64,000 nt of DNA from Bacteroidota bacterium (GTDB lineage Bacteria; Bacteroidota; Bacteroidia; Bacteroidales; Dysgonomonadaceae), in contig JAEZGN010000009.1 in assembly GCA_023437305.1 (NCBI GenBank), positions 62,001 through 126,000 of the forward strand. Reading direction: 5' to 3'. Each line of letters begins with the position of its first letter. Within the stretch, counting starts at the first letter, position 1. The notes below the pieces were generated by a model. The model did no database searches, was not told where the DNA came from, and worked only from the letters and a program-made list of their open reading frames with translations. Below, piece by piece: positions 35,441-45,115 of this stretch. The translations under genes were made by a program, and so were the position numbers.

Positions 35441-36796
35441 ATGGCTAGAAAAGTATTATTAGAGAAATTAGATATTCCGGGAATAGCGGAATACGAAGTT
35501 TATCGCAAGAATGGCGGATATGCGTCTGTGGAGAAAGCACTGAAAACGATGACCCCCGATGAGGTTGTAGAAGAAGTGAAAACCTCAGGGGTAAGAGGTC
35601 GTGGAGGTGCAGGTTTCCCGATGGGGCTCAAGTGGAGCTTTATTGATAAGAAGTCTGGCAAGCCTCGTCACTTGGTTGTAAATGCCGATGAGTCGGAACC
35701 CGGTACGTTCAAAGACCGCTTTTTGATGCATCATATTCCGCATTTGCTAATCGAAGGTGCTATTGTTTCCAGTTATGCATTAGAGGCTAATTTATCATAT
35801 ATCTATATCCGCGGAGAATATATGTGGATATTCAAGATATTGGAAAAAGCAATTAAGGAAGCTTATGCCAATGGTTGGCTGGGCAAAAATATATTGGGTA
35901 CAGGCTATAATCTCGACTTGTATGTACATTGCGGAGCAGGAGCATATATTTGTGGAGAAGAAACAGCCTTGATAGAATCACTCGAAGGTAAGCGTGGTAA
36001 TCCACGTATCAAACCGCCATTCCCTGCTGTTAGCGGGTTGTGGGGTGAGCCTACAGTGGTGAACAATGTGGAGTCTATTTCTACTGTTTCGTGGATTATA
36101 AATAATGGCGGTGCAGAATACGCTAAAATTGGTGTAGGAAAATCTACAGGAACCAAGCTGATGTCAGCTTCGGGTCATATTAAGAATCCGGGCGTATATG
36201 AAATAGAATTAGGTTTGACTGTCGATGAATTTTTCAATTCAGACGAATATTGCGGTGGTATGCTAGACGATCGTCCGCTAAAGGCTGTAATACCCGGCGG
36301 GTGTTCGGTTCCGATCCTACCTCCTCAATATATATTTAAAACAGCAAATGGTGAAGATCGTTTGATCAGCTATGAATCACTGGCTGACGGCGGTTTCGTT
36401 ACCGGCTCTTCTCTCGGATCGGGAGGTTTCATCGTGTACAATGATACAGCATGTATCGTTCGTAATACATGGAATTTTTCTCGTTTCTTCCATCACGAAA
36501 GCTGTGGGCAATGTTCTCCATGCCGTGAAGGTACAGGATGGATGGATAAAATACTTCATCGCATCGAAACAGGACAGGGTAGAGAAGAAGACATCGACCT
36601 GCTATGGAGCATACAAAGTAAGATTGAAGGCAATACGATTTGTCCTCTTGGTGATGCGGCATCATGGCCGGTTGCAGCAGCAATACGCCATTTCCGCGAA
36701 GAGTTCGAATACCATGTACGCTTCCCTGAAAAGATAAAAAATAGAGATCATTTTGTAGACGAGCCTATGGAAAAAGTTCGTCACCTTTTGAAGTAA
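35441..36796 (+). CDS. nuoF: NADH-quinone oxidoreductase subunit F
   Basis: The 51-kDa subunit that binds NADH, FMN and [4Fe-4S] N3. The FMN/NADH loops are RGRGGAGFPMGLKW (about residues 54-67) and GAGAYICGEETALIESLEG. The cluster ligands are in CGQCSPCREGT and NTICPLGDAA. 451 residues. Its presence means this complex I is built to accept electrons from NADH. Confidence 0.96.
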   Translation: MARKVLLEKLDIPGIAEYEVYRKNGGYASVEKALKTMTPDEVVEEVKTSGVRGRGGAGFPMGLKWSFIDKKSGKPRHLVVNADESEPGTFKDRFLMHHIPHLLIEGAIVSSYALEANLSYIYIRGEYMWIFKILEKAIKEAYANGWLGKNILGTGYNLDLYVHCGAGAYICGEETALIESLEGKRGNPRIKPPFPAVSGLWGEPTVVNNVESISTVSWIINNGGAEYAKIGVGKSTGTKLMSASGHIKNPGVYEIELGLTVDEFFNSDEYCGGMLDDRPLKAVIPGGCSVPILPPQYIFKTANGEDRLISYESLADGGFVTGSSLGSGGFIVYNDTACIVRNTWNFSRFFHHESCGQCSPCREGTGWMDKILHRIETGQGREEDIDLLWSIQSKIEGNTICPLGDAASWPVAAAIRHFREEFEYHVRFPEKIKNRDHFVDEPMEKVRHLLK

Positions 36797-36802
36797 AGCT
36801 AT

Positions 36803-37846
36803 ATGAAAATTACAATAGATGGACATGTTTTAGACGTCGAACCTGGAACCACAGTGTTGCAGGCGGCACGTATGATAGGCGGAGCCAGTGTTCCTCCTAC
36901 AATGTGCTATTACTCTAAGCTGGAAGACTGCGGTGGCAAATGTCGTTGTTGCTTGGTGGAGGTAAACAAAGGTAGCGAAAGAGACCCTCGTCCTATGCCT
37001 AAACTTCAGCCGTCATGCGTAACAGCTGTTCAGGACGGTATGGAAGTGAAAAGCGCTACATCCGAAAGAGCTTTGGAGGCACGAAAGGCTGTAACCGAAT
37101 TTTTGTTGATCAACCATCCTCTCGACTGTCCGGTATGCGATCAGGCGGGAGAGTGCGATTTGCAGAACCTTGCTTATGGTAATAACAACTTCAAGTCGCG
37201 TTATATAGAAGAAAAAAGAACATTCGAACCCGAAAATATAGGCCCATATATACAGTTGCACATGAATCGTTGCATTCTTTGCTACCGTTGTGTAAAACTG
37301 GCTGATCAATTAACTCCTGAACGTGTACATGGAGTAGTGGGAAGGGGTGACCATGCTCAGATTTCCACATATATAGAACGTGCAATCGATAACGATTTTT
37401 CGGGCAATGTGATCGATGTTTGTCCTGTAGGAGCTCTTACCGATAAAACATTCCGATTCAAGTCTCGTGTTTGGTTCAACAAACCGTTCAATGCACATCG
37501 TCACTGTACAAAATGTTCGGGGAAAGTAGTGCTATGGATGTTTGGCGACAAAGTTCAACGTGTGACAGCCCGCAAAGACGAATGGCACGAGGTTGAAGAA
37601 TTTATCTGTAACGAGTGTCGTTTCGAACATAAGAATGTTGAAGATTGGACTATAGAAGGCCCTCGCAAATTTGAGAAGCCGTCTGTAATCAATGTAAACA
37701 ACTATACAGAGCCGATACATAAGGTAAAAATAAATACGGACGAACTTGTCCTTGAAGGTCGTAAAGAAGATCAGAAGAAAATAAGCATGCCTGATTCTCC
37801 TTATGATGCACAGGAGTTGGAAGCTATAAAGAAAACAAAAGAATAA
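36803..37846 (+). CDS. nuoG: NADH-quinone oxidoreductase subunit G, short form
   Basis: Iron-sulphur subunit of the NADH module. Visible sites in order: a [2Fe-2S] plant-type cluster (C in MCYYSKLEDCGGKCRCC and PSC), the His-Cys3 cluster HPLDCPVCDQAGEC, a [4Fe-4S] group CILCYRC with CPVGAL, then a CTKC...CNEC group like the start of the molybdopterin-type domain. It stops at 347 residues, without the large molybdopterin-like domain of the roughly 900-residue E. coli subunit. nuoH begins 9 bp later and there is no remnant, so it is a natural short form, as I recall from other Bacteroidetes. Confidence 0.9.
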   Translation: MKITIDGHVLDVEPGTTVLQAARMIGGASVPPTMCYYSKLEDCGGKCRCCLVEVNKGSERDPRPMPKLQPSCVTAVQDGMEVKSATSERALEARKAVTEFLLINHPLDCPVCDQAGECDLQNLAYGNNNFKSRYIEEKRTFEPENIGPYIQLHMNRCILCYRCVKLADQLTPERVHGVVGRGDHAQISTYIERAIDNDFSGNVIDVCPVGALTDKTFRFKSRVWFNKPFNAHRHCTKCSGKVVLWMFGDKVQRVTARKDEWHEVEEFICNECRFEHKNVEDWTIEGPRKFEKPSVINVNNYTEPIHKVKINTDELVLEGRKEDQKKISMPDSPYDAQELEAIKKTKE

Positions 37847-37854
37847 ATAAAATA

Positions 37855-38898
37855 ATGGAGATTGCACTTATTTTAGAAAAGTTGATCCTTATCGTTCTTG
37901 TGTTTGCTGTCACAATGCTTTTTGCGTTGTATTCTACTTATGCAGAACGTAAGGTAGCCGGTTTTTTACAAGATCGTCTCGGGCCAAATCGTGCAGGTAT
38001 CTTTGGTTTGCTACAGCCTCTTTGCGATGGGGCTAAGTTGTTTGCCAAAGAAGATCTTATGCCAAATACGCCGAATAAGATTCTCTTTGTTGTAGGTCCG
38101 GCTGTTGCCATGACAGTCTCTTTGCTTGGGGGGGCGTTGATCCCGTGGGCAGAGAAGTTTGTTATAGCAGGCTATGGAGAGGTTAAACCTTACATCGGGG
38201 ATGTAAATGTGGCTATTCTATATATTGTAGCTGTATTATCTACAAGCGTATATGGTGTTGTAATCGGAGGATGGGCATCAAATAATAAATATTCCCTGAT
38301 GGGAAGTATCCGTGCCGGAGCGCAGATGATTTCGTACGAAGTAGCAATGGGGCTTTCTCTTATTGCGCTGATTATGATGACAGGTTCTTTGAGTCTGGTA
38401 GAAATCACTCAACAGCAAAGTGGCTGGCATGGTATGCAATGGAATGTGATTTATCAGCCATTGACCTTTATTATTTTCCTTGTTTGTTCGTTTGCAGAAT
38501 GTAACCGTACACCGTTCGACCTTGCAGAATGCGAATCGGAGCTGGTTAACGGACACCATGTCGAATATTCATCGTTGGGAATGGGATTCTATATGTTCTC
38601 CGAATATGCGAGCATGTTTTTCTCATCTGCATTTATCTCTGTTCTTTTCTTTGGAGGATACAATTATCCGGGAATAGATTGGGTAACAGAAAACTGGGGT
38701 GTAAATATAGCTAGTGGTCTGGGTGTTCTATCACTTCTAGCCAAAACCTCATTCTTTATTTTCTTCTATATGTGGGTGCGGTGGACAATACCGAGATTCA
38801 GATATGACCAACTGATGAAACTGGGATGGAAAATGCTGTTTCCGTTGGCGATAGTAAATATCATCTTGGTAGGAATTTTTGTCCTGATTTTTAAATGA
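37855..38898 (+). CDS. nuoH: NADH-quinone oxidoreductase subunit H
   Basis: Membrane subunit with eight or so helices that builds the quinone chamber entrance. It has the conserved loops AERKVAGFLQDRLGPNRAG and AECNRTPFDLAECESELV with its acidic residues. 347 residues. Confidence 0.96.
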   Translation: MEIALILEKLILIVLVFAVTMLFALYSTYAERKVAGFLQDRLGPNRAGIFGLLQPLCDGAKLFAKEDLMPNTPNKILFVVGPAVAMTVSLLGGALIPWAEKFVIAGYGEVKPYIGDVNVAILYIVAVLSTSVYGVVIGGWASNNKYSLMGSIRAGAQMISYEVAMGLSLIALIMMTGSLSLVEITQQQSGWHGMQWNVIYQPLTFIIFLVCSFAECNRTPFDLAECESELVNGHHVEYSSLGMGFYMFSEYASMFFSSAFISVLFFGGYNYPGIDWVTENWGVNIASGLGVLSLLAKTSFFIFFYMWVRWTIPRFRYDQLMKLGWKMLFPLAIVNIILVGIFVLIFK

Positions 38899-38914
38899 AA
38901 ATAAGAAATTAGCG

Positions 38915-39448
38915 ATGTCAATAGAAAAAATATCATTATCAGGAAGAAAGACGGAGGTTGTTGATAAAAACATGACCTTCGCAGAGAAGATATACCTTCC
39001 TGCTGTGATAAAAGGGCTTATAATTACCATTAAGCACTTTTTCAAGAAGAAGGCGACTGTTCAGTATCCTGAGCAACAACGCGAATTCAGCCCTGTATAT
39101 CGTGGACAGCATGTATTGATGCGTGACGATCAGGGGCGCGAACGCTGTACGGCATGTGGGTTGTGTGCCTTGTCTTGTCCGGCAGAAGCAATCACAATGG
39201 TGGCTGCTGAGCGTAAAAAAGGAGAAGAGCACCTGTACCGTGAAGAAAAATATGCTTCGGAATATGAAATAAATATGCTACGCTGTATATTTTGTGGAAT
39301 ATGCGAAGAGGCTTGTCCGAAAGAAGCTATTTTCTTAACCAAGTCTAAGCTTCTGGTGAAGCCGAAATTGGAACGTGAAGACTTTATCTATGGAAAAGAT
39401 AAGCTTGTGATTTCGGTAGAGGATGCCAAAGCACGCAAATATGATTAA
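38915..39448 (+). CDS. nuoI: NADH-quinone oxidoreductase subunit I
   Basis: The 23-kDa ferredoxin-like subunit with clusters N6a and N6b, seen as CTACGLCALSCPAEAI and CIFCGICEEACPKEAI. 177 residues. It bridges the peripheral arm to NuoB. Confidence 0.95.
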   Translation: MSIEKISLSGRKTEVVDKNMTFAEKIYLPAVIKGLIITIKHFFKKKATVQYPEQQREFSPVYRGQHVLMRDDQGRERCTACGLCALSCPAEAITMVAAERKKGEEHLYREEKYASEYEINMLRCIFCGICEEACPKEAIFLTKSKLLVKPKLEREDFIYGKDKLVISVEDAKARKYD

Positions 39449-39473
39449 ATAGAGATACGAGATAAATAATGAT

Positions 39474-39977
39474 ATGATTACAATAATTTTTTATATTCTG
39501 GCAACCATAACACTCGGTACGGGACTTCTGACGGTATTGTCTAAGAATCCTATCCATAGTGCAGTGTATATGATTATCTGTTTTTTCTCCATATCGGGGC
39601 ACTTTTTGCTGCTGAATGCTTTGTTTCTATCGGTTATAAATATTGTGGTTTATGCCGGAGCTATCATGGTATTATTGCTATTTACTCTGATGCTTATGAA
39701 CTTGAGTGAAAGCCATGAGCCAAAGAAAAAAGTGATCAGTCGTGTGGCGGCTACAATATCGAGTTGCTTGATGGGAATTGTCCTGTTGGCTGCGCTTCTG
39801 AAGGCTACGCCTGTGATAGAAACATACAAAGCCGAGGGGTTAGACTATCAGTCGGTAAGTATTATTGGTCAGGTGCTGCTTGACGAGTATTTAGTGCCAT
39901 TTGAATTTGCTGCTATATTGCTTATAACGGCTATGATTGGGGCAGTCCTTATTTCTAAAAAAGAGAAAAAAGCTTAA
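39474..39977 (+). CDS. nuoJ: NADH-quinone oxidoreductase subunit J
   Basis: Five-helix membrane subunit, 167 residues, with NPIHSAVYMI and VYAGAIMVLLLFTLMLMN, the latter including the pi-bulge helix region. nuoK starts 3 bp after the stop. Confidence 0.94.
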   Translation: MITIIFYILATITLGTGLLTVLSKNPIHSAVYMIICFFSISGHFLLLNALFLSVINIVVYAGAIMVLLLFTLMLMNLSESHEPKKKVISRVAATISSCLMGIVLLAALLKATPVIETYKAEGLDYQSVSIIGQVLLDEYLVPFEFAAILLITAMIGAVLISKKEKKA

Positions 39978-39980
39978 GCT

Positions 39981-40304
39981 ATGCTGAATAATATATTAGA
40001 ACAAGTAGGAATTGACAATTACATCTACCTCTGCATACTATTGTTTTGTGTAGGTGCAATTGGAATATTGTATCGTAGGAGTACGATCGTAATGTTGATG
40101 TCGGTAGAATTGATGCTGGCTTCTGCCAATATGTTGTTGGCTGTTTTTTCTGTGTATCATCAGGATACCAGCGGACAAGTGTTTGTGATATTCTCATTAG
40201 CCGTAGCTGCGGCCGAGGTGGCTGTAGGACTGGCTATTTTGGTTGCCATCTACAGGAATATAGGCACGATAGATATTGATGAATTGAAAAACTTAAAAGG
40301 ATAA
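39981..40304 (+). CDS. nuoK: NADH-quinone oxidoreductase subunit K
   Basis: Three-helix membrane subunit of 107 residues. The second and third helices carry the conserved glutamates in MLMSVELMLASANM and AAAEVAVGLAI used for proton transfer. Confidence 0.95.
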   Translation: MLNNILEQVGIDNYIYLCILLFCVGAIGILYRRSTIVMLMSVELMLASANMLLAVFSVYHQDTSGQVFVIFSLAVAAAEVAVGLAILVAIYRNIGTIDIDELKNLKG

Positions 40305-40310
40305 ATTTGG

Positions 40311-42185
40311 ATGGAAACAATATTGGTATTAATACTCTTGCTTAGTCCGTTTATCGGTTTTTCAATTAATTTGCTGGTTGGTAAAAAACTAACGGGACGC
40401 ACATTGCCCGGAATTATTGCTACCACAGCTGTAGTTGTAAGTTTTGTAATATCTCTTTATCTTTTTATCCAAAATCTTTTTACAGGTCAGGTTTTTAATC
40501 TCAACCTGTTTCAATGGATAGCCTTAGGGGAGTTTACAACCGATCTGTCTTTCACTCTCGACCAACTATCTCTTGTATGGTTGTTGTTTGTGACCGGTAT
40601 AGGTATGCTGATACACATCTACTCGATGGGGTATATGCACGATGATGAAAATATAGACCGTTATTTCTCATATCTGAACCTATTTATCTTCTTTATGACG
40701 ATACTTGTTTCGGGAAGCAATCTTCTCGTTATGTTTATCGGTTGGGAAGGTGTAGGTTTGTGTTCTTATCTGCTTATCGGCTTTTGGTCGAGAAATCATA
40801 AAAACAATGATGCGGCAAAGAAAGCTTTTGTGATGAACCGTATCGGAGACTTAGGTTTCCTTATCGGTATCTTTACATTAGGTTATATGTTCAAAACGGT
40901 GGACTACGTTTCGCTAAAAGATCTTGTTACCAGTCCCGACCCATTATTGGGCGTTGCTACATTCGCATTGTTTATAGGGGCTACAGGTAAGAGTGCACAG
41001 ATACCTCTATATACTTGGTTGCCTGATGCTATGGCAGGTCCTACTCCGGTATCGGCACTGATACATGCTGCAACGATGGTTACAGCAGGTATATTTATGG
41101 TGACACGGTTGAATTTTATTTTCGATCTGACACCCGATATTCAGACTTTGATTGCTATTGTAGGTGCTGTAACTGCATTATTTGCTGCAACGATAGCTCT
41201 TACACAAAATGATATAAAGAAAGTACTTGCATACTCTACAGTTTCACAGCTAGGGCTTATGTTCTTAGCTCTTGGGCTGGGTGCTTATCACGTGGCAGTA
41301 TTTCATGTGATCACACATGCATTTTTTAAGGCTTGCTTATTCCTTGGTTCAGGTTCGGTTATCCATGCTATGGGTGGCGAACAGGATATGCGTAAGATGG
41401 GAGGTCTTAAGAATAAGATGAAGACGACGTACTATACGTTCTTGATCTCTACCTTGTCTATTGCAGGTATACCGCCTTTGGCAGGATTCTTCTCCAAAGA
41501 TGAAATCATGCTGACTGCTTTCGAGCATAATATCTTCTTATGGATTCTGGCAGCATTAGCATCTTTGCTTACTGCATTCTATATGTTTCGTTTGCTATAC
41601 CTTACATTCTTCAAAGAGTTTAGAGGTACAGAAGAACAGAAACATCATTTGCACGAATCGCCAAGCAGTATGACTCTGCCGCTTATCGTATTGGCTTTCT
41701 TAGCATTTTTCGGAGGGCTTATCAGTATTCCTTTCGGAGGGCTTAGCTGGTTGAACGCTTACTTAGAGCCAATATTACCGGGTATCACAGGCGAGCATGC
41801 TCCTGTAGACCAGATGGTGTTGACAATGGTAATTTCTACTATCATCGCTATTGTTGGTATTGCGTTGGCATACTTTAAGTATATAAAGAAATCTGAAGTC
41901 CCTGCTGAGGATGATGAGATTTCGGGAGTTGCTAAAGTTTCTTATAACAAATTCTACATTGATGAAATATACGATGCACTATTTGTAAAACCTCTTTATG
42001 CTTTAGCTAGCTTCTTTGAAAGTGTAGTGGAGAGAACTATAAAAAATATACCAAAAAGCTTCGGAGGCTTTATCGAGTTATTAACAGTTCCTGCACGAAG
42101 GCTACAGAATGGAAGTCTCGGTTTTTATCTGTTTTTCTTTGTGTTGGGATTTAGTGCACTAATAATCTGTTTATTTCTTGTATAA
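40311..42185 (+). CDS. nuoL: NADH-quinone oxidoreductase subunit L
   Basis: The distal antiporter-like proton-pumping subunit with a long lateral helix. The signature FIGWEGVGLCSYLLIGFW and the region TWLPDAMAGPTPVSALIHAATMVTAG are present. 624 residues, full length, with the C-terminal amphipathic helix and final anchor helix. Confidence 0.96.
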   Translation: METILVLILLLSPFIGFSINLLVGKKLTGRTLPGIIATTAVVVSFVISLYLFIQNLFTGQVFNLNLFQWIALGEFTTDLSFTLDQLSLVWLLFVTGIGMLIHIYSMGYMHDDENIDRYFSYLNLFIFFMTILVSGSNLLVMFIGWEGVGLCSYLLIGFWSRNHKNNDAAKKAFVMNRIGDLGFLIGIFTLGYMFKTVDYVSLKDLVTSPDPLLGVATFALFIGATGKSAQIPLYTWLPDAMAGPTPVSALIHAATMVTAGIFMVTRLNFIFDLTPDIQTLIAIVGAVTALFAATIALTQNDIKKVLAYSTVSQLGLMFLALGLGAYHVAVFHVITHAFFKACLFLGSGSVIHAMGGEQDMRKMGGLKNKMKTTYYTFLISTLSIAGIPPLAGFFSKDEIMLTAFEHNIFLWILAALASLLTAFYMFRLLYLTFFKEFRGTEEQKHHLHESPSSMTLPLIVLAFLAFFGGLISIPFGGLSWLNAYLEPILPGITGEHAPVDQMVLTMVISTIIAIVGIALAYFKYIKKSEVPAEDDEISGVAKVSYNKFYIDEIYDALFVKPLYALASFFESVVERTIKNIPKSFGGFIELLTVPARRLQNGSLGFYLFFFVLGFSALIICLFLV

Positions 42186-42201
42186 AAATTAAAAAAGAAA
42201 C

Positions 42202-43635
42202 ATGAATATCACTATTATATTAATCATATTATTGGTAGGTGCAATTCTTACTTATTTATCAGGAAATAGATTTGCCTCTAAAGTAGCTATGCTGTTCGGT
42301 GTTGCCGCAGCTATTTTTTCGGTGGCGTTATGTCTTAAGTACGGAGCAGCAGGTGCAAACTTCAGCATAGACTGGATTAGTAAGCCTAATATTTCTTTCT
42401 CTCTAAAAGCCGACGGCTTGTCGATGGCTATGATATTGATGACTACTATCCTGTTGCCTATAATTATACTGGGTACGCAGTCGCGCGAATTTAAGAATGA
42501 GAAGGTGTTGTATAGCTTAGTCATGTTTATGGTTTTTGCTATGGTAGGCGCATTCTTAAGCAGCAACGCTCTCTTGTATTACGTGTTTTGGGAAATGTCT
42601 CTTATCCCTATCTATTTTATCATAGTATTGTGGGGCAACGGTGAGATAGTCAAAAGACGTAAGGCTGCTATGACATTCTTCCTCTTTACATTTGCAGGAT
42701 CTCTGTTTATGCTTGCCGCTATTATATACATGTATACAAAAACAGGAAGTTTTCAGCTCGAAGCATTCTATAATGCAAGCCTGAGCCAAACAGAACAAAT
42801 ATGGATATTCTTGGCATTCTTCCTTGCTTATGCTATTAAGATACCGATTTTCCCTTTCCATACATGGCAGGCAAATGTGTATCAGAAAGCACCGGCAATA
42901 GGTACTATGTTGCTGGCGGGTATTATGTCTAAGATGGGAGCATATAGTGTTATTCGTTGGCAGTTGCCTGTAACACCTTACGCATCAAACGAGTTCAGAA
43001 CAATAATTGTAATTCTTTGTATCGTTGGGGTTGTATACGGAGCTATAATGGCTCTGCGCCAGGATGACTTGAAAAGATTCTTAGCGTATGCGTCATTATC
43101 TCACGTAGGTTTCATTGCGGCGGGTTCTTATGCATTGACATACGATGGTCTCGAAGGTGCTGTTATACTTATCTTAGCACATGGTTTTGGCATTGTGGGT
43201 ATGTTCTATTCTGCAGATGTGATCCAAACACGTACACATACATTGACTATAAGTAAGATGGGTGGTATTAAAGAGCATGCTCCAAAGTTTTCTGTGGCAT
43301 TTTTCATAAGCATCCTTTCTTCGATAGGTATACCGCTGACATTTAACTTTATCGGAGAGTTTACGATAATGTTCGGATTGTATCAGGTTAATCTCTGGTA
43401 TGCTCTTACAATAGGAACTGCATTGTTCCTTGGTGCTCTATTTATGCTGAGAATGTATCAGCAGGTGATGTTAGGAGAGCCATCCGTGAATCCGTTCAGG
43501 GATTTGTCAAAGACCGAAACGGTAGTTTTCGCCTTAATAATAGGAGTACTTATATTTTTCGGGGTGTATGTGAAGCCGGTTACAGACTTGGTGTCTACAA
43601 GCCTGACAGAAATAGTAATGTATATTAACAGATAA
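42202..43635 (+). CDS. nuoM: NADH-quinone oxidoreductase subunit M
   Basis: Antiporter-like proton-pumping subunit. Conserved segments are YYVFWEMSLIPIYFII with its glutamate, FPFHTWQANVYQKAPAIGTM, and RQDDLKRFLAYASLSHVGF. 477 residues. Confidence 0.96.
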   Translation: MNITIILIILLVGAILTYLSGNRFASKVAMLFGVAAAIFSVALCLKYGAAGANFSIDWISKPNISFSLKADGLSMAMILMTTILLPIIILGTQSREFKNEKVLYSLVMFMVFAMVGAFLSSNALLYYVFWEMSLIPIYFIIVLWGNGEIVKRRKAAMTFFLFTFAGSLFMLAAIIYMYTKTGSFQLEAFYNASLSQTEQIWIFLAFFLAYAIKIPIFPFHTWQANVYQKAPAIGTMLLAGIMSKMGAYSVIRWQLPVTPYASNEFRTIIVILCIVGVVYGAIMALRQDDLKRFLAYASLSHVGFIAAGSYALTYDGLEGAVILILAHGFGIVGMFYSADVIQTRTHTLTISKMGGIKEHAPKFSVAFFISILSSIGIPLTFNFIGEFTIMFGLYQVNLWYALTIGTALFLGALFMLRMYQQVMLGEPSVNPFRDLSKTETVVFALIIGVLIFFGVYVKPVTDLVSTSLTEIVMYINR

Positions 43636-43652
43636 AAATAGCCAGATATATA

Positions 43653-45044
43653 ATGAGTACATTGATAGCCATCTCAGCATTAGGTATAATCTGCCTTTTA
43701 TTAGAGATATTCAATTTGAGAAAAATCCTTATACCAGTTACGCTTATTGGACTGATTGCTGTATTGGGGTTGACTGTTACCGAGTTTTACTTAGGACAAT
43801 CTTTCCTTGGTACGGATAAGTACAATATGTTGGTATCGACAGGATTTTCGCAAGGGTTCTCTATCCTGTTTGTTATTCTTGCTGTACTGATTCTTGCGAT
43901 GAGTCCCAAGTTTTATCAAGATAGAATAGATAAAATAGCCGACTATGTAGCTCTGAAAGTTTTTCTAGTGGCCGGAGCTGTGGCTATGGTCTCTTTCGGA
44001 AACTTCATTATGTTTTTCGTGGGACTCGAGGTATTGTCTATTGCCGCTTATGTTTTGGCAGCCAGCGATCCGAAAAACTTGAGGAGTAACGAAGCCGGTA
44101 TGAAGTATTTCATAATGGGAGCTTTTGCATCCAGCTTTATTCTGTTTGGTATTGCTCTGATATATGGTGCTTTTGGTTCGTTCGATATCGCTACAGTTGC
44201 TATTGCGTCTACTGCTCAGGCAGGATCTTTACCTATATGGTTTAGTCTTGGCTTTGTGATGTTGACAGTCGGTTTGATGTTTAAGGCATCTATCGTACCT
44301 TTCCATTTTTGGGCTCCCGATGTTTACGAAGGGTCACCTACACTTTCTACAGCTCTCATGAGTACGTTGGTAAAGGTAGCTGCAATAGGGGCATTGTTTA
44401 AGGTAGTAACAATATTGTCTGTTGCGGTAACACCTGTATATCAAATCGTACTGATCGTATTGTCTATACTTACAATGACCGTAGGAAACGTAACAGCAAT
44501 GAGGCAGAAAAATATAAAGCGTATGATGGCCTATTCGGGTATATCACACGCCGGATTTATGATGATGACCTTACTTGCAATTGGCACATCTGCAAATACA
44601 GTATTGTATTATGCCGCAGCATATAGCTTGGCGGGTATTGCAGCCTTCGCTGTAATACTTGGTGTTTGCCGAGGAAAAGACAATGAGGATATGACAAACT
44701 TCTTTGGCTTGGTGAAACGTCAGCCGGTGTTGACTGCAATATTTATTTGCGCATTGTTGTCATTAAGTGGAATTCCTGTTTTTGCAGGTTTCTTTGCCAA
44801 GTTCTTTGTGTTTGATCAAATGTTACAATCAGGACACTTAGTTCTTGTTATATTCGGTATTATAAATTCGATTATAGCAGTGTTCTATTATCTGGGAGTA
44901 GCAAATATAATGATTACCAAAGAAAGCGAAACGGAAGAGCCTCTACGAGTTCCTTTCGAATATAAAGCTGTAGCTGTAATTGCTATATCTTTGAATTTAT
45001 TACTTGGAATTTTCCCTTCTGTAATTATGGGTCTGAACTTATAA
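43653..45044 (+). CDS. nuoN: NADH-quinone oxidoreductase subunit N
   Basis: Antiporter-like proton-pumping subunit nearest the K/J/A group. Conserved parts are FFVGLEVLSIAAYVLAA, FHFWAPDVYEGSPTLSTALMST, and RQKNIKRMMAYSGISHAGF. 463 residues. It closes the operon; a terminator follows at 45067. Confidence 0.96.
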   Translation: MSTLIAISALGIICLLLEIFNLRKILIPVTLIGLIAVLGLTVTEFYLGQSFLGTDKYNMLVSTGFSQGFSILFVILAVLILAMSPKFYQDRIDKIADYVALKVFLVAGAVAMVSFGNFIMFFVGLEVLSIAAYVLAASDPKNLRSNEAGMKYFIMGAFASSFILFGIALIYGAFGSFDIATVAIASTAQAGSLPIWFSLGFVMLTVGLMFKASIVPFHFWAPDVYEGSPTLSTALMSTLVKVAAIGALFKVVTILSVAVTPVYQIVLIVLSILTMTVGNVTAMRQKNIKRMMAYSGISHAGFMMMTLLAIGTSANTVLYYAAAYSLAGIAAFAVILGVCRGKDNEDMTNFFGLVKRQPVLTAIFICALLSLSGIPVFAGFFAKFFVFDQMLQSGHLVLVIFGIINSIIAVFYYLGVANIMITKESETEEPLRVPFEYKAVAVIAISLNLLLGIFPSVIMGLNL

Positions 45045-45066
45045 TTAGATAAGATATAAAAAACAG

Positions 45067-45099
45067 AAAAGAGCAGATCTGACGGTCTGCTCTTTTTTA
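45067..45099. terminator. Bidirectional terminator between nuoN and rnfD
   Basis: AAAAGAGCAGA (45067-45077) pairs with TCTGCTCTTTT (45086-45096), 11 bp without mismatch; A and T flanks serve both converging operons. Confidence 0.9.
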
Positions 45100-45115
45100 T
45101 TGATATTTTTCTCGG

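Noticed and set aside
36803..37846. NuoG considered as truncated by a frameshift
   Set aside because: nuoH starts 9 bp after its stop and no leftover molybdopterin-domain sequence exists, so it is a true short form.
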